Origin: Sisyra terminalis | Taxonomy: Eukaryota; Arthropoda; Insecta; Neuroptera; Sisyridae | Length of the DNA: 64,000 nt | Assembly: GCA_958496175.1 (NCBI GenBank) | Contig: OY292276.1 | Coordinates: forward strand, 22,400,001-22,464,000 | Direction of reading: 5' to 3' | Shown: positions 1-11,492 of the stretch, in pieces | Position numbering within the stretch: position 1 is the stretch's first letter | Layout of the letters: every line of letters starts with the position of its first letter | Program-made: the position numbers and the translations under genes | Notes under the pieces: generated by a model | Seen by the model: only the letters and a program-made list of their open reading frames with translations | Told to the model about the DNA's origin: nothing | Database searches by the model: none

Positions 1-3000
1 ACAGGAAAGAACGATCAGCCACTATGGGGTTTGTATATGGGTTACTTTGACAGATAACAGGTAACAAAAGGTGTATAAATTAATAGTTTAGTATTGTGAA
101 AGTATAAATGTCTGTTTTGACTGTAGTATCTTCGGAATAATATTAGAAAGCTCATCCCCCGACGCCAAACACTTAGCACCGTTTCAACCCTTTGCCAGAC
201 ACCTATGTTGGAGATATGCACAAATTAATTTTAGCTTTTATAAGATAACAAAGTCCTAGCCGTCGTGGGCTATTGCTCTAAAATGTAAATTAGTCAAAGC
301 AAAAACTATTGAATAAAGACAGATAAATTTCTATTATTAAATTAAACGGTTCTTAACGTATGAACTTATGTTTCTCTGATTATACTTCAGATTCCGTAAA
401 ATTCAATTTTTAAATCTCCAGTTCCAACTTCTGTTTCTAGAAATCTAGTATATCGCTAGTATATACGATATGACTGAATACATTGGACTCTCCATACCAT
501 ATCTTTTCAATCGCAATTGTAAGCTCATTCATGATATTTTTTTTAGATTGTAAATGGATAACTGGTGTTAGGTGATGCACAAGTCATACGATTATTATCT
601 ACGAGTAGTACGATTTGAATAAATCCATACTATATTGTTATCAAAATCTTTTTTATATTTACAATTTGTGTGCTTAAAACAAGTTAATGACACTATCTAA
701 TGACTTCAAATCGAACAAAACCGATAAATGGAAAACCAGACTAGCACAATATGAATTTATTTCAAAAAAATAATCATTAGTCTAAGTATATAAGCCTTAG
801 AGGAGATTAAATCCTGAATTAAATATCCAAATATAATTTGATCACATACATTTTCCTAAATATGATTTAGATGAATTGTTTTTACTACGATTGTTCCAGT
901 CAAAAATAAAAAAAAAAATAATTTAAAGACTGTATATTTGCTCCAAAAAATAATTTATTCTTACCTTTAATCAAATATTTAATTTCAAATAGAAACTAAT
1001 TAAAATAGCTAATGAAGTTTACAGTTTAAGGAATTGATTAAAATCGAAATGTGTCAAATTTTGAAATGATCATTTACGGTAGATTAATGATTCGAGAATC
1101 CGAGAACCGAGAATTGATTCTTAGGAGGATCTTTTCATTTTTAAATCCAAAACCGTTCGACCAGTGTTCCTTACCACGAAAATAATTATAAGAGACTAGT
1201 ACAAAAATTACTAGCCCTTAATTAATAAGATACTGGTATTATGTAGTTTGTGAAAACGGTGGGCATCAATAAATAGTGAAAGTCTTTGGTTCATTTAAGT
1301 ATAGAACAGGTATTTCACTTCTATTTAATTTCATGCTGACTAAAGTAATTAAAGTTTAAATGAAAACACAAAGCTTCATTGAAAATTGAAACTGGATATT
1401 AGAATTGTGTCCCACAACCCGTTATAAAACAGGAGGTTAGCAAGTAAACTTTTAATGGCTTAACAATGTAAACTGTTAATAAAACAGTTATTACAAAAAA
1501 ATTATATTCATTTATAATATATTATCTTATCAATACCTGGAGTTTACATGACAAAGAAATGTATGAATTTGGCGCAACATGATTACAATTAACACATTAT
1601 GTGTACATTGTCAATGCATACCAGCGAGGCAAGTATACAAATTGGTGAGCTACAAGTTAGTGAGTAAAGCGAGCAGGAGCTTCAGGACCCTAGTTCATTA
1701 AAACTGAAATAAAAAATAAACTTCATTGATATGCAATGATTGTTCTACTGAAATATACTACTCATTCTCTTTTAGTATCAATTTCGTATATTAAGAGCTT
1801 ATTTATTATACTAAGAAACCCATAGGCTTAAAATAATTAATTAGTATAAGGAATTATAATTATCATTTAAACATATCAAATTGAAATTGCAAACTTACAT
1901 TTTTTTTTTTTTTTGGTAAACAAAAGCTTTTTAATTTGGCTCATATGAAAAAAATTCACATTTATTATTCCAAAATTTTTTTTTCGACCTATTCACTATT
2001 ATAAGTTGAAATTCGACACGAAATATTTAAAAACCGATTTAAAACCTTATCGAATTTACCAGAATAAATCATTTCCGTTTAGTTTTTAAATGTTCCCTCT
2101 GGTTTTTTGTTGTACATTTTACACGATTTGCTTCACATGTTATTTTTTTTTGAAACTAGTCTAGCATGTAAATGAAAAATTGAACGCAATCAATTTGTTT
2201 CCATAATAAAATAATTGCCTTTTTGAGATACATTTTTACATTTAAAATATTAATGAGAAATGCGAAATTTACTATCCAATTTAATAACTCTAAACATTTT
2301 TGCAAAAAAAAAAATAAAAGTTATACGTTTAAGTATAATGTGATATATGGTATTTTTTGCAGCTTACAATTGATGAAATGGATAAATAATAAATTTGAAA
2401 AACGATTTTTCCAAATGAAATATTCTCTTTTAATCATTCTGGCTGAGTAAAGTTGTCTGTTAGACGGAGGTAATTGTTTTGTGAAAAGTACTTAAAACCA
2501 TTTCAGAACTTCAAAGGAAAATGTTTAGAGGGTTTTTTTTTCGAGTATCTTCTTAACTAATTTTCTTTCAAGTTTTCGTTTTCGAAATAAAATTAACAAA
2601 TAATTTTTGATTTTATTATGTTTTTCAGAATTTTAATTAAATGTATAAGAGTTATATTTTTTGATTTATTGAAGGTTTCCATTTATTTTTTTTCCTTTGA
2701 TGACGAGCGTGTTTTGTGATGTTTACTCATAGTAAATTTCGACCTCCTTTGTTATTGTCTGGATGAATCCCTGTGTATTATTTTGCAACCTTACGGTCGA
2801 TCGCTATGGTAGTCCTGTTGTCATCATTGGATTGTAGAGGACTAAAATTTTTATTTAAAAAATTGTATCTCAGCGTTATTATATCAAATGATCAAAATTC
2901 AATTTATATATTGGTTTCTTTTGAAATAAATTCTATTCATACAATACAGAAAGAAAAATAAAACCCATTATTAGTTGAATAAGAATATATCACATGGCAA

Positions 3001-5873
3001 TGTGAAACACGAAAAATCTTTTGAATCAATCACTGTTTTTTATCAATATTTTTCTTATTTTACAAATTTCATCAAATCAGTTTTATTGCTTCAATTTTTC
3101 ATTTTTTATATTTCTTGTTTATTAAGAAAGTTTTCTCATGAAAATTTGCTCATCATTTTAATGCACTACAGGTGTTCGTTTAAATGTAATTAAAAATAAA
3201 ATTATTTCCTGTAGCTACAAAAAGACGTAAATATGGTAAAAAAATATAATTAAATAATACACATATCCACCCCCAGTATCCACTTCGGTTGTTTCGCAAC
3301 AACCCTATTTTATAGGGCGTAGATACATTTTTTTCTCATCTTTATATCTTTTCATATTACTGCAATATACGAATCCTTTTACCCCATTTTGTAGTGTTGT
3401 TTCGTTCATTTCCACTTTGAATATATAATATTTACTAATTGTTTTTAAAAAATTTAAATTCAGAGCCATAAAAAACACATTTATCATGCTTATTGTTATC
3501 TACATTACATTTATAATAACTGTGAAATTTTTCTTTACGTTTGAACAAAATTTGAATTCAATATGTTTTCTAAATAATTTCGAAATTTGCTTCAATCTCT
3601 ATAAATTGCAAAATTTTATTCGACTAAAAATTTTTTTGTTCAAAATGCATTTATTAAACATATTATAAACATTAAGAATTCCCATATATAAGATGTTTAG
3701 ACAAACCCATATCATTGCGTACCAACTTCGACGCTAATTAGCATCGTATTTACGACGTCATTCTAACTTAATATTTATAATATAATTGTGAATGTGGGTT
3801 TGTTTGTAACGCTTTAACGCGTAAACTACTAAACGGATCAACATGACATTTCGTACCTACATTGGCAGGAATAAAGGTATATTTTATAAATAAAAATATT
3901 ATTGTTTCTGAAGGTCAAATATTCTATATCTTTAAAGTTTGAGTCATTTAAATGAACATTTCTTAGTTACAAATTGAACGCTATCTACCATTCCAATAAG
4001 GACTTAAAGAAAAGTACCTATTTAATAATGTTATACCAGCTATTAAATTGAATATTTTATTGTATATATATTGTTACTGTAGAGTAGTCCAATAAAAAAA
4101 AACTTTTATTATTTAAAATTGAATATAAAATCACAAGATTTCAAGCTGTATTTTTTGAACACTAATTTTATAAATAAGAGCTAAATCAACAAAAAACAAT
4201 AAACAAATTTACGGAGTTTGGCGGTAATCATTTTTCTTAAAATCTAATTTTACACATTTCATATTTTGTGGTGTATTCACTTTGGAGGCTTTAGGATTCC
4301 TCCCAGGATAATAAAATCACCAAAAACAAAAAAAAAATATTTCCACGTTTTTGGTCGTCTCTAAACAATAGATTTTACTTTCCGTGGTTAGGTATGTACT
4401 TTTCTTAGTGTCCAACCGAAACTAGTTTTTACGGCCGAAACCGAACATGAAATCAAACCATATAAGGTAATATTTTTGTGGAAAAAATAAGTTAAACATA
4501 ATTAGTCAGCCTTTACTTCTAAATCGTATAGGTATTTATTAATCATTTAGTCTCAAATATTTCACCTAACCATTAACATAACATATTGTTATTTCTTATC
4601 TCAAATAAATTATTTGTGTTGAAAATAAGATTTGTGTTGTGATAAGATAAAGTAATAATAAAAAAATACAAAACAAAATTACTTTTTACTTATGTGTAAA
4701 GGTACACGAATCAGTAAGTACTCTTCTTGTACCTTAAAAGCAAAAAAAATTCTTCTAAGCTTTGGTTAGTTTTCCCTCGAACTGACAAATAATATTTAGG
4801 TAAATATTAAAAATAATTTTAATGCACTAGTAATTATCAGTATTCGTAATTCAAGAGTATATGATTATAAGTGACTTATGATTATAAGTGTTACCTTCGA
4901 ACCCCAATAGTAACATCTTTGCTCTAAATACAAGAAGCTTGGGTTTAAATCCTATTCCATAATAACTGCTTTTTTTCCTTCAAATTGTAGCATATACAAC
5001 CCAAAATTTACATAATCGTGTAGATTACAATAACGTATATTTTCAAGTTTCATTGAATGTTAAGAATATTTTTTTCTATTTAAACCAACAATTTGATGTG
5101 TATTTATAAGGCATGTGTTTTTAATGACGTTAAAATTGTCTTTGAAGATATAAATAATTTTTTTACGAATATTATCAACATATCGTGATAGGGACGAAGT
5201 TGTCTGTATCAGCTATTATGTCATTAATATTATTAAGATAAAATTGCTTGAAGAAAACATTCGTAAATTATGGAAAAAATATATCAAATTTGATTTCTAA
5301 TAAACTTTTTTTAATTTTTTCTCAAAAATAAACTGTGAGGAAATTTAGTGGGCAAATTGAAACAAATTTAAAAATATAGGCAAAATATAAAAACGAGATT
5401 TTCTGTTTGAGGCTCGAAGAAAAAGGTTTGAAAAAAAATGTTACTGAGGATATTTTACACATTTTAAGAAGTTTTTTATTGACACGCAAAACTCAATTCA
5501 TTTCGAACAGATCTTTTACTTACTCCGAATAGATTTTTATATAAAACGTTTTCTTTTTTATAAGTCGCTGTTAGATACCTTATGAAACATTTCAATATCC
5601 GTTTATTTTTGTAACGTCTGAATACACGTGTGCGTACACCTATACTCGTAGTATTGGGATTTTGGTGTAAATTCAATTTTTATAGAGACTTCTACATCTA
5701 CTTTCATTTTATCTAAATAAATAGATCTTTATAGACTCGAAACTTGAAAAGAATGAAAATTTATGTTCAGTCGTCTCGGACAAATTTATAAATTGTATTG
5801 AATATTTTCCGTTGTTCTATTTTCATTTTCTTTTTGCTACGTTCTGTCTATTTGTTGTTGGGTAAATCTACAG
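1..5873. other. AT-rich intergenic or intronic DNA with no supported gene
   Basis: This stretch is dominated by A/T runs and stop codons in all frames. The few 60-75 codon open frames (for example at 2223, 2773, 2975 and 3486) have low-complexity F/I/K/N/Y-rich translations and look like chance. Two adjacent small perfect hairpins lie at 3287-3304 (GGTTGTT stem, TCGC loop) and 3303-3317 (CCCTA stem). A transposon-like patch at about 3690-3910 is listed separately. No RNA gene is recognised. Confidence 0.5.
3690..3910. mobile_element. Possible non-autonomous transposon remnant
   Basis: Around 3795-3870 the sequence reads as a G/T-rich lead into a phrase of the type common in insect non-autonomous repeats (an AACGC motif, then a 'both strands open, cross the target' like TAAACTACTAAACGG). 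The block is richer in CpG than its surroundings. No terminal repeats or target-site duplication were found, so the class and ends are unknown. The call rests on general resemblance only. Confidence 0.25.
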
Positions 5874-5986
5874 AAGATTTCTGTGCAACAAAAACAGCAA
5901 AAAACGTGGATCGTGATAAAGAAGTTTTACCGCCCCCAGATGTAATTCACCCCGTGCTCCAGCGACGCTCCCTAGCTTTATTGTAA
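5874..5986 (+). CDS. Possible terminal coding exon of an unrecognised gene
   Basis: A long pyrimidine-rich tract (about 5805-5860) leads to a CAG acceptor at 5871-5873. It is followed by an open frame, much richer in G/C than its flanks, that ends at TAA 5984-5986. In the frame starting GAT at 5876 it gives a 36-residue C-terminus that begins DFCATKTAKN and ends HPVLQRRSLALL. An AATAAA poly(A) signal follows at 6029-6034. The frame stays open upstream through the pyrimidine tract and would then read as a hydrophobic signal-like start, so a one-exon small secreted protein beginning near 5798 (without an ATG there) is the alternative. The family is not recognised, and any upstream exons would lie outside the region I can read with confidence. 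Confidence 0.35.
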
Positions 5987-6028
5987 TGTACATTTTGTAT
6001 GTTTATTTCATTTAAAGTACAATAATTG

Positions 6029-6034
6029 AATAAA
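6029..6034 (+). terminator. Poly(A) signal after the candidate exon
   Basis: A canonical AATAAA hexamer lies 43 bp after the stop codon of the candidate exon ending at 5986. In DNA this AT-rich the hexamer is common by chance, so it only supports the exon weakly. Confidence 0.3.
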
Positions 6035-6678
6035 ACGATCCTTTATTTAAGTACAACGCATTTTCAGAACTCACCTTTTTCTCTTACTAATTGAATTAAA
6101 AGTTTAACATTTCCTTCCTGTTTTCTTGTACTCAGAATTGGTTTTCACTCGGCTTTGTTTTAAACGATTTTAAATAATTTCGCCCTTCTATTGTTTCATC
6201 ACAGAATATGTTTATTGCGATCCGATTTATTGAGCCATTGTCATATCAGTTATTAAAATACGTTCCATTATTTAATATCAATATTTACTTTTAAATGAAA
6301 ATATTTACGTTTACACTTTTCAAACATATATAATTAAATGTAGACAAAATAATATTTTTTTATAAAAATATTTTATAAAAAAAAAAACATTTTAGTAAAA
6401 TGATATACATACCAATATTTCAATATGCTCAAATCAAATGATAGTTCACTGTATTATTATTTATTTATTTTACTTCTGGTAATAATAGCACCTGTACTTG
6501 AACACGAAAAAAATACAGTTTCAAATTATTTTAACAAAATTAAATACACAAGTTTGATTAATTCATAATTGAAATAAAATTAAAAGTTACATACTAAGCA
6601 TAAAAGCTTAATAAATATGATATAATTATTAATTTGAATTCAATCAAATTAGAGTTTTTCGCTGATTTTCTCTGTAAA
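6035..6678. other. AT-rich DNA, nothing recognised
   Basis: Homopolymer runs and short A/T repeats only. No gene, RNA or element end was seen. Confidence 0.5.
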
Positions 6679-6912
6679 GACAATTCAAATTATTGTTTTT
6701 ACAATATATTATATATATATATATTTTGGTCTTATTGTTTACAATATAATTTACAAAAGAAAACTATAGACAGCAATTTGAACAAGAACTCAAACGAATG
6801 TTTTATTAATGTATTGCCTAGATTTATGTCTATAGTTTATTTCTGTAAATTATTTAAATAAGACCACAATATATTTTATCTATATATTGTACAAAGAATA
6901 GTTTGAATTGTC
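6679..6912. repeat. 234-bp imperfect palindrome (hairpin or MITE-like)
   Basis: The left arm (about 6679-6779) starts GACAATTCAAA. The right arm (about 6821-6912) is its inverted, imperfect copy ending TTTGAATTGTC. The arms share, in order, GACAATTCAAA, ACAATATAT, GGTCTTATT, ATTTACA and ACTATAGACA, with scattered differences and small length changes. The spacer is about 40 bp. A transcript could fold into a long hairpin. It could be a small palindromic MITE; no convincing target-site duplication is visible. An overlapping 75-codon open frame is an artefact of this repeat. Confidence 0.7.
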
Positions 6913-7351
6913 CATACGGAGTATTTTACGTAGTACAGTATAGGTTTCATAAAAAGCATGGTATCCCTTAACAATTTAAATTATAACATTAATACTACAT
7001 GTAAGTTGCCTTTGAAAGAAAATAACAACAATCATAAAGAATTGGTTGTTTCCATTCTTTTTCGGACTGTTTTTCATTTATTTTATATTTAGTAATTTTT
7101 TCAATTTTTATGGTGGATAACGATTGTTCGATTGCAAGAATTAGTCACCTCATTAGTAAGAATATTAATAGGAGAAAAATTGACCATATAATAATTTAAT
7201 ACTTATAAAAATTATTTTAAAGCGATGTTATAAATTTTTGCTGTTGAAATTTAAAAATTCAAGAAATGCTAGTTAGTAGTCTACAATTATTAACGATTGC
7301 TTAAGTAAATCAATTTAGCTTAAAATAAATATTAAAAATGCATTAAAATAT
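6913..7351. other. AT-rich DNA, nothing recognised
   Basis: No coding frame, RNA or element end is supported between the palindrome and the LTR. Confidence 0.5.
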
Positions 7352-7999
7352 TGTAGTGTGACGTCTCAAAACTGTATTGAGATGGCGTTTATTCGTTCTT
7401 TTGATTTCTTTTGGAAATAAATAATCACTTTCGCACTTAACAATCACTTATTTTATTACACTTGTATACACTTTTTATTACACAATTACACTTGTCAACA
7501 AAATCACTCAAATGACAATAATAACTTTTTATTCAAATCACACTAATAATCGCTTGGTAATCGTTTTATTGTAACGGAAATTCACAACTGAATTTCTATA
7601 CCGAACTCTGATACAGAACTATCAACTGGCTTGACTGAGCGCCTTATATACCCGCAACCCAACATTCTAGAATATACTCCAATATTCGCCCACATTCCAC
7701 CACTTACTAGATGTTTCCAGAACAATCTATATGTACATTCGCATTGGTGGGAGAGAGATAAAAGTCACTCAGCCAATCGCATGCCGGTATGGCACAAAGA
7801 GAGCGATAGACTTTGTCCCTTTCTGTTACAATATCAATCAAAACAAAATTTAAAAATGTACAAAACCATCCGGTTTTCAGTAAATATTAATCAGTTACCT
7901 AGCGTCATTATTATTTTTTCTATAAAATTCATTTTTTGCATTATTTTTCAGATATTAAATTTATAGTGCCCAATTTTTATTTCAAATTTTGCCGTAACA
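7352..7999 (-). mobile_element. Solo LTR of an LTR retrotransposon
   Basis: The 648-bp block has TG...CA termini (TGTAGTGTGACG at the left, GCCGTAACA at the right) and is richer in GC than its flanks. Read on the - strand it has LTR order: start TGTTACGGC, a TATA box (GGTATATAAGGCGC, near 7637-7651) followed by a CTCAGTC-type initiator, and then AATAAAA hexamers toward the end. No second LTR, primer-binding site, gag or pol is visible nearby, so it looks like a solo LTR left by recombination. A target-site duplication could not be matched. The 111-codon + frame at 7631-7966 is a by-product of this block. Confidence 0.6.
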
Positions 8000-8467
8000 C
8001 AAACAAATTATCTGTAAAACATCAATACTTTCAATCAAAACTCAATATTTAATAATAAAGCCGAGTTTTAATTATTTTTTGTGTACCTCTTTTTTAGTGT
8101 AAAAATGAACTTGATATATTAATTTCAAACATATAAATAATTTTTGTGTTATTAAAGTAAACATAAACCCAGATCTATCAACTTAATAAGTAAACAGATC
8201 AGATTCGTATGAGAAGGTGATGATATTTAGATATTTGTATCCACATCCGTAATAATAAATTAGAAGTTCTACGGATGTAATTATATAAACATTTCTAAGA
8301 CTTCAAAGTACAAAATTTGATATCGAATGCCACGACTTCCATGTTTGCAGAAAGGTGGTTTTACTACAATCCGGGTCATATTAAATTTTTTTGGCTTTAA
8401 GTTAAACTTACTTCAATTTGTTATTTGTTTGAATTTCGAAAGGTTTCGAAAACCTTACTTTTTAAGC
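8000..8467. other. AT-rich DNA, nothing recognised
   Basis: No gene or element boundary was recognised. Confidence 0.5.
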
Positions 8468-8520
8468 CAGGGGTTTCCAAACTATAGCGCACGGACATAT
8501 TTCGTCTAGTCCGCCACGAT
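8468..8520 (+). mobile_element. hAT-type terminal sequence (one end)
   Basis: The sequence CAGGGGTTTCCAAACTATAG matches the general form of hAT transposon ends (CAGGGGTTYCCAAMCTT). It begins the same way as another isolated end at 23188 in this window. The inverted partner end and an 8-bp duplication were not located, so the extent of the element is unknown. Confidence 0.4.
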
Positions 8521-9440
8521 TTATTTATTTGTTTTACGTAGAGTAGGTGTTTTTTTAATGAAGAAAATAAAATAAAAAGACATAAATAAATTATACAAAG
8601 AAAATTACAAGTATAGATTATTTTTGTTATGAATTTGTAATACTGATAAAATTGATTTAGTTTTCATCATTTTTTTTTTTAATTAATACATTTTTATTTT
8701 TTTGAACGTCGATATAAAACTTTAAACTTTCATTCAAACATATTAATAATAAACATTGATAAAATTCTGTTTACTCATGTTCCTTTTATATTCGTCAAAT
8801 CTAGCGACGTTGCATTTTCAATTTGGTTTTTATTTTATTCGCGATATTTTTGTTAAAGCAATTATAATATTGTCTAATATCATATGGTTTTCTACTTTGC
8901 AGCTACTTTTCCATTTTCAGCTGATTTATTTACGAATTAAATTAAAAACATACTTAAAAAAAACAATGTTGCCTGATTTGAAGGTTCAAAAAGGGACATG
9001 AGTCATACTTTTTAGTACGTTGGAATGGTAAGCAAATGCGTTCTCAGCCCTCAAGACATTTTACAGAAGTCAATATAACCCTCGGACTAAAAAGTTAGGA
9101 GATCCCAGATTTAAGGAGCGTTTTTGATTAAAGAAATACATGCTATCCAGATTCCAAAGTTTTGAATTTTTTGATTTTTATCTCCATATTTGTATTCGAC
9201 AAAGATCCATCTTTAACATCACCTATAAAACAGTTATATTAAAATGGATTTGCTTTAAAATTTGTTCTTTAATTCGATTAAATAAAAATAGTTCACAAAA
9301 AATACAAATACTTTATTTATTATGCACACAGTTCTAAATTTTTAATCATTAAAAAATTACTTTTCAAAAACCTCTTCGTCAAATGAGTTCACCATTAATG
9401 AATAATGACTAAAATATGACTCAGATACCGAGCTTTGTTA
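8521..9440. other. AT-rich DNA, nothing firm
   Basis: This may hold the body of the hAT-type element that starts at 8468, but no transposase-like protein is readable. Open frames at 8756 and 9140 are F/I/L/K-rich and look like chance. Confidence 0.4.
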
Positions 9441-9445
9441 TCTCC

Positions 9446-9616
9446 TATATATAACCGCAATCTGTGCTTTCTCGAACGTACCATTGTTCATTGTTGGTAA
9501 TGAGTTCATTGTTGACGATTGATTTTCGTACGCTCAAAAATATTCCATCATTTCGATTGTTGACTTGCGAATATTTCATCGCTTTTTAACACGTGGCTTT
9601 TTGTTTCTACCTATGT
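9446..9616 (+). promoter_or_regulatory. Promoter-like sequence with a possible first exon
   Basis: A TATA-like CTATATATAA lies at about 9447-9456. It is followed by roughly 150 bp that is clearly richer in C/G than its flanks. That block ends in a near-consensus splice donor, CCTAT|GTAAGT, at about 9615. A short frame starting ATGAGT lies inside but stops within 30 codons. This is what a TATA promoter plus a mostly non-coding first exon would look like. No downstream exon could be paired with it, so it may be part of a decayed element instead. Confidence 0.25.
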
Positions 9617-10398
9617 AAGTTACAATATGTTTTTATTATCTATTTTAAAGAGTACGAAAGCAAAGAATTATTCAAAATTCAAAACAGTAATTGACAAAGA
9701 CAACGATAAAGTACCTCTTTAGTAATTAGATTTAATACCTGCCAATAGCAATAAGACATAATTTTTAAATTTTGTTAGGTAATAATTTACTACTTTACCA
9801 AGTTTACCATTTTTACAATATACTGTTTGTAAGTAAAAATGTGAAAATAACGGTTTCCTTTACCTCCAAGTGTCTTAAAAAACTTGCAATATAAATTACC
9901 ACAGAATACAAAATAACCAAAAGCGTTAGGGAAATTATCTTGAAACTAAAACAATTGCTGAAATTTAAATATTTTTGCAGATAAGTCTAAACTAGTGGCA
10001 AGTGCAGTGCATCATTCCAAAAACCGTAATATTGAACATTGACATTTATAAAATTAGGTAAAATTTGTTTTAGAATAATTTTTTGACCAAATATTATTGA
10101 AATTTAGTGGAAGGTTCCATAAATGAAACTAAATCGGTGTTGTTCACTTTAACACTTAAGAAAGGAGTATGTCTTATTGATACCCTAAAAATCTCGGAAT
10201 TCACATAGCTTGAAGGTTCCCAAAAAATGAAAGAAATGTGCAACAGATTCAAGAATTTGCACTGGCTACTGAGAAGACCTAGCTTTTATATACAAAACAG
10301 TAACAATCTTAACCTGCACGAATAGCATTGAGCTATGAAGCTTTACCGGGAAGTCTAGCATCATAAAAGCAAAGAACAAGTCCTATCCAAAATGCATA
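9617..10398. other. AT-rich DNA, nothing recognised
   Basis: No coding frame or structured element was recognised between the promoter-like block and the repeat that starts at 10399. Confidence 0.5.
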
Positions 10399-11064
10399 GG
10401 CCGGTTGCACACTGTAGCAAACAAATTGTTTATAGGTAACATTAAATATATGTAATGAAGCCAATCATGGTTGGTTGACATCATATTTTCCGCACGCTTG
10501 TACAAACCCAAGAAAAGGATTTTTACATTGTTCATTTTTATCCTCTCCCGTCTAGTATTCAGGGGAGATTACAAATATTATTTGACGAAGGTACTTCACT
10601 AATAAAGAAGGAAAAATACAGCGGAAAATGATGAAATCTTTCTGCTTTGGTTGTGGCAAATGAGAAGTAAGCAGACAACGACAAGCAATGAATGGCGAAT
10701 CCTTAGCGAAGAGATGCTCGGGAATAAGTGAATGACTATCATGCCAGATTCCTTCCATCAAATTGGGTAAAAGAGCTACGATTCCAATAACCAATTCTTG
10801 AATTTTAAAAACCATATTTTCTAAATGTATTCCTGTTTCGTAAATGCTTTGTAGCGTTTTTAAGACATCCTCCTCGCCAATAAGTTTCAAATAAAAGAGA
10901 TGTCTAAAAATTGACTTATAAACGTGCCACACTTGGAAATCGTTAATAAAACTTTGTCTAAGTTTTATTTTCAACGTAACTTTACGATTTAAATCGTTAA
11001 AGTTTCCTTTTATTAACGACACCCATACACAAAAATACGGTTTAAATAAATGTCTTAATATCAA
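10399..11064 (-). mobile_element. Dispersed repeat, copy A, with a 170-codon ORF
   Basis: On the - strand this block ends in GTGTGCAACCGGCC, and the last part is matched by a second copy at 51415-51730 on the + strand. Shared blocks include CATTCATTGCTTG, CTTACTTCTC, GGGAGAGG, TGCGGAAAATATGA and TTTGTTTGCTACA. Similarity covers both the 3' part of the open frame and the non-coding sequence after it, as expected for a transposable element. The CCGGCC-type end and the TTA beside copy B would fit a PIF/Harbinger element, but that is a guess. Confidence 0.55.
10552..11064 (-). CDS. Unrecognised 170-residue ORF inside a dispersed repeat
   Basis: This is the longest open frame outside the transporter gene and is unusually long for DNA this rich in A/T. 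The translation begins MILRHLFKPYF, has a Lys-rich stretch near residues 25-40 and a hydrophobic run near 85-105, and ends FVISPEY. I do not recognise the family. Its C-terminal third matches the degenerate copy at 51415-51540, which lacks the open frame. The other strand of the same block also has coding-like stretches, so the true coding direction is uncertain. It is probably part of a transposon, or a decayed gene carried with one. Confidence 0.3.
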   Translation of the reverse strand: MILRHLFKPYFCVWVSLIKGNFNDLNRKVTLKIKLRQSFINDFQVWHVYKSIFRHLFYLKLIGEEDVLKTLQSIYETGIHLENMVFKIQELVIGIVALLPNLMEGIWHDSHSLIPEHLFAKDSPFIACRCLLTSHLPQPKQKDFIIFRCIFPSLLVKYLRQIIFVISPEY

Positions 11065-11492
11065 AACGAGAATGGTTTTATGAGAGCTATATATTATAGT
11101 CTTTAATATTTAATTCTTTTTTAATTATTTATGTAAATATTCTTATTGCTCACATTATACGGCCGTGTGTGCTTTATTTCTTTTTTTTTTGACTGTGTAA
11201 GTCGTAGAAAAATATAAAATGAAGCTTTAATAGTTGATTTCGTTTTGTTTTGTTTTTCTTTCGTAGAAAAAGGAACTTTTTTTTGCTGAATTTGGAGTTG
11301 TTCAATATTGTTGATTTTTCTTTTTCTTGATATTATATAATTTTTTTTATTATTTTTGTTACGATTGATATTGATGACAATGTTTGATGGCAATACGGTT
11401 TCTTTGATTATTTTTCACGGGATTTTATATGGTTAGATTTACGGGGTTATTTACGAGCGCAATTCCAACATTTTACCGATTTTGCCTCAGTG
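11065..11492. other. AT-rich flank of the small - strand ORF
   Basis: This could be the 3' untranslated region of the candidate at 11493-11714. The 90-codon - strand frame at 11121-11393 is K/N/I-rich low complexity and is not called as a gene. Confidence 0.35.

Noticed and set aside
4880..4960. tRNA-like B box (GGGTTTAAATCC)
   Set aside because: No convincing A box at the right distance and no foldable arms; a single box is not enough.
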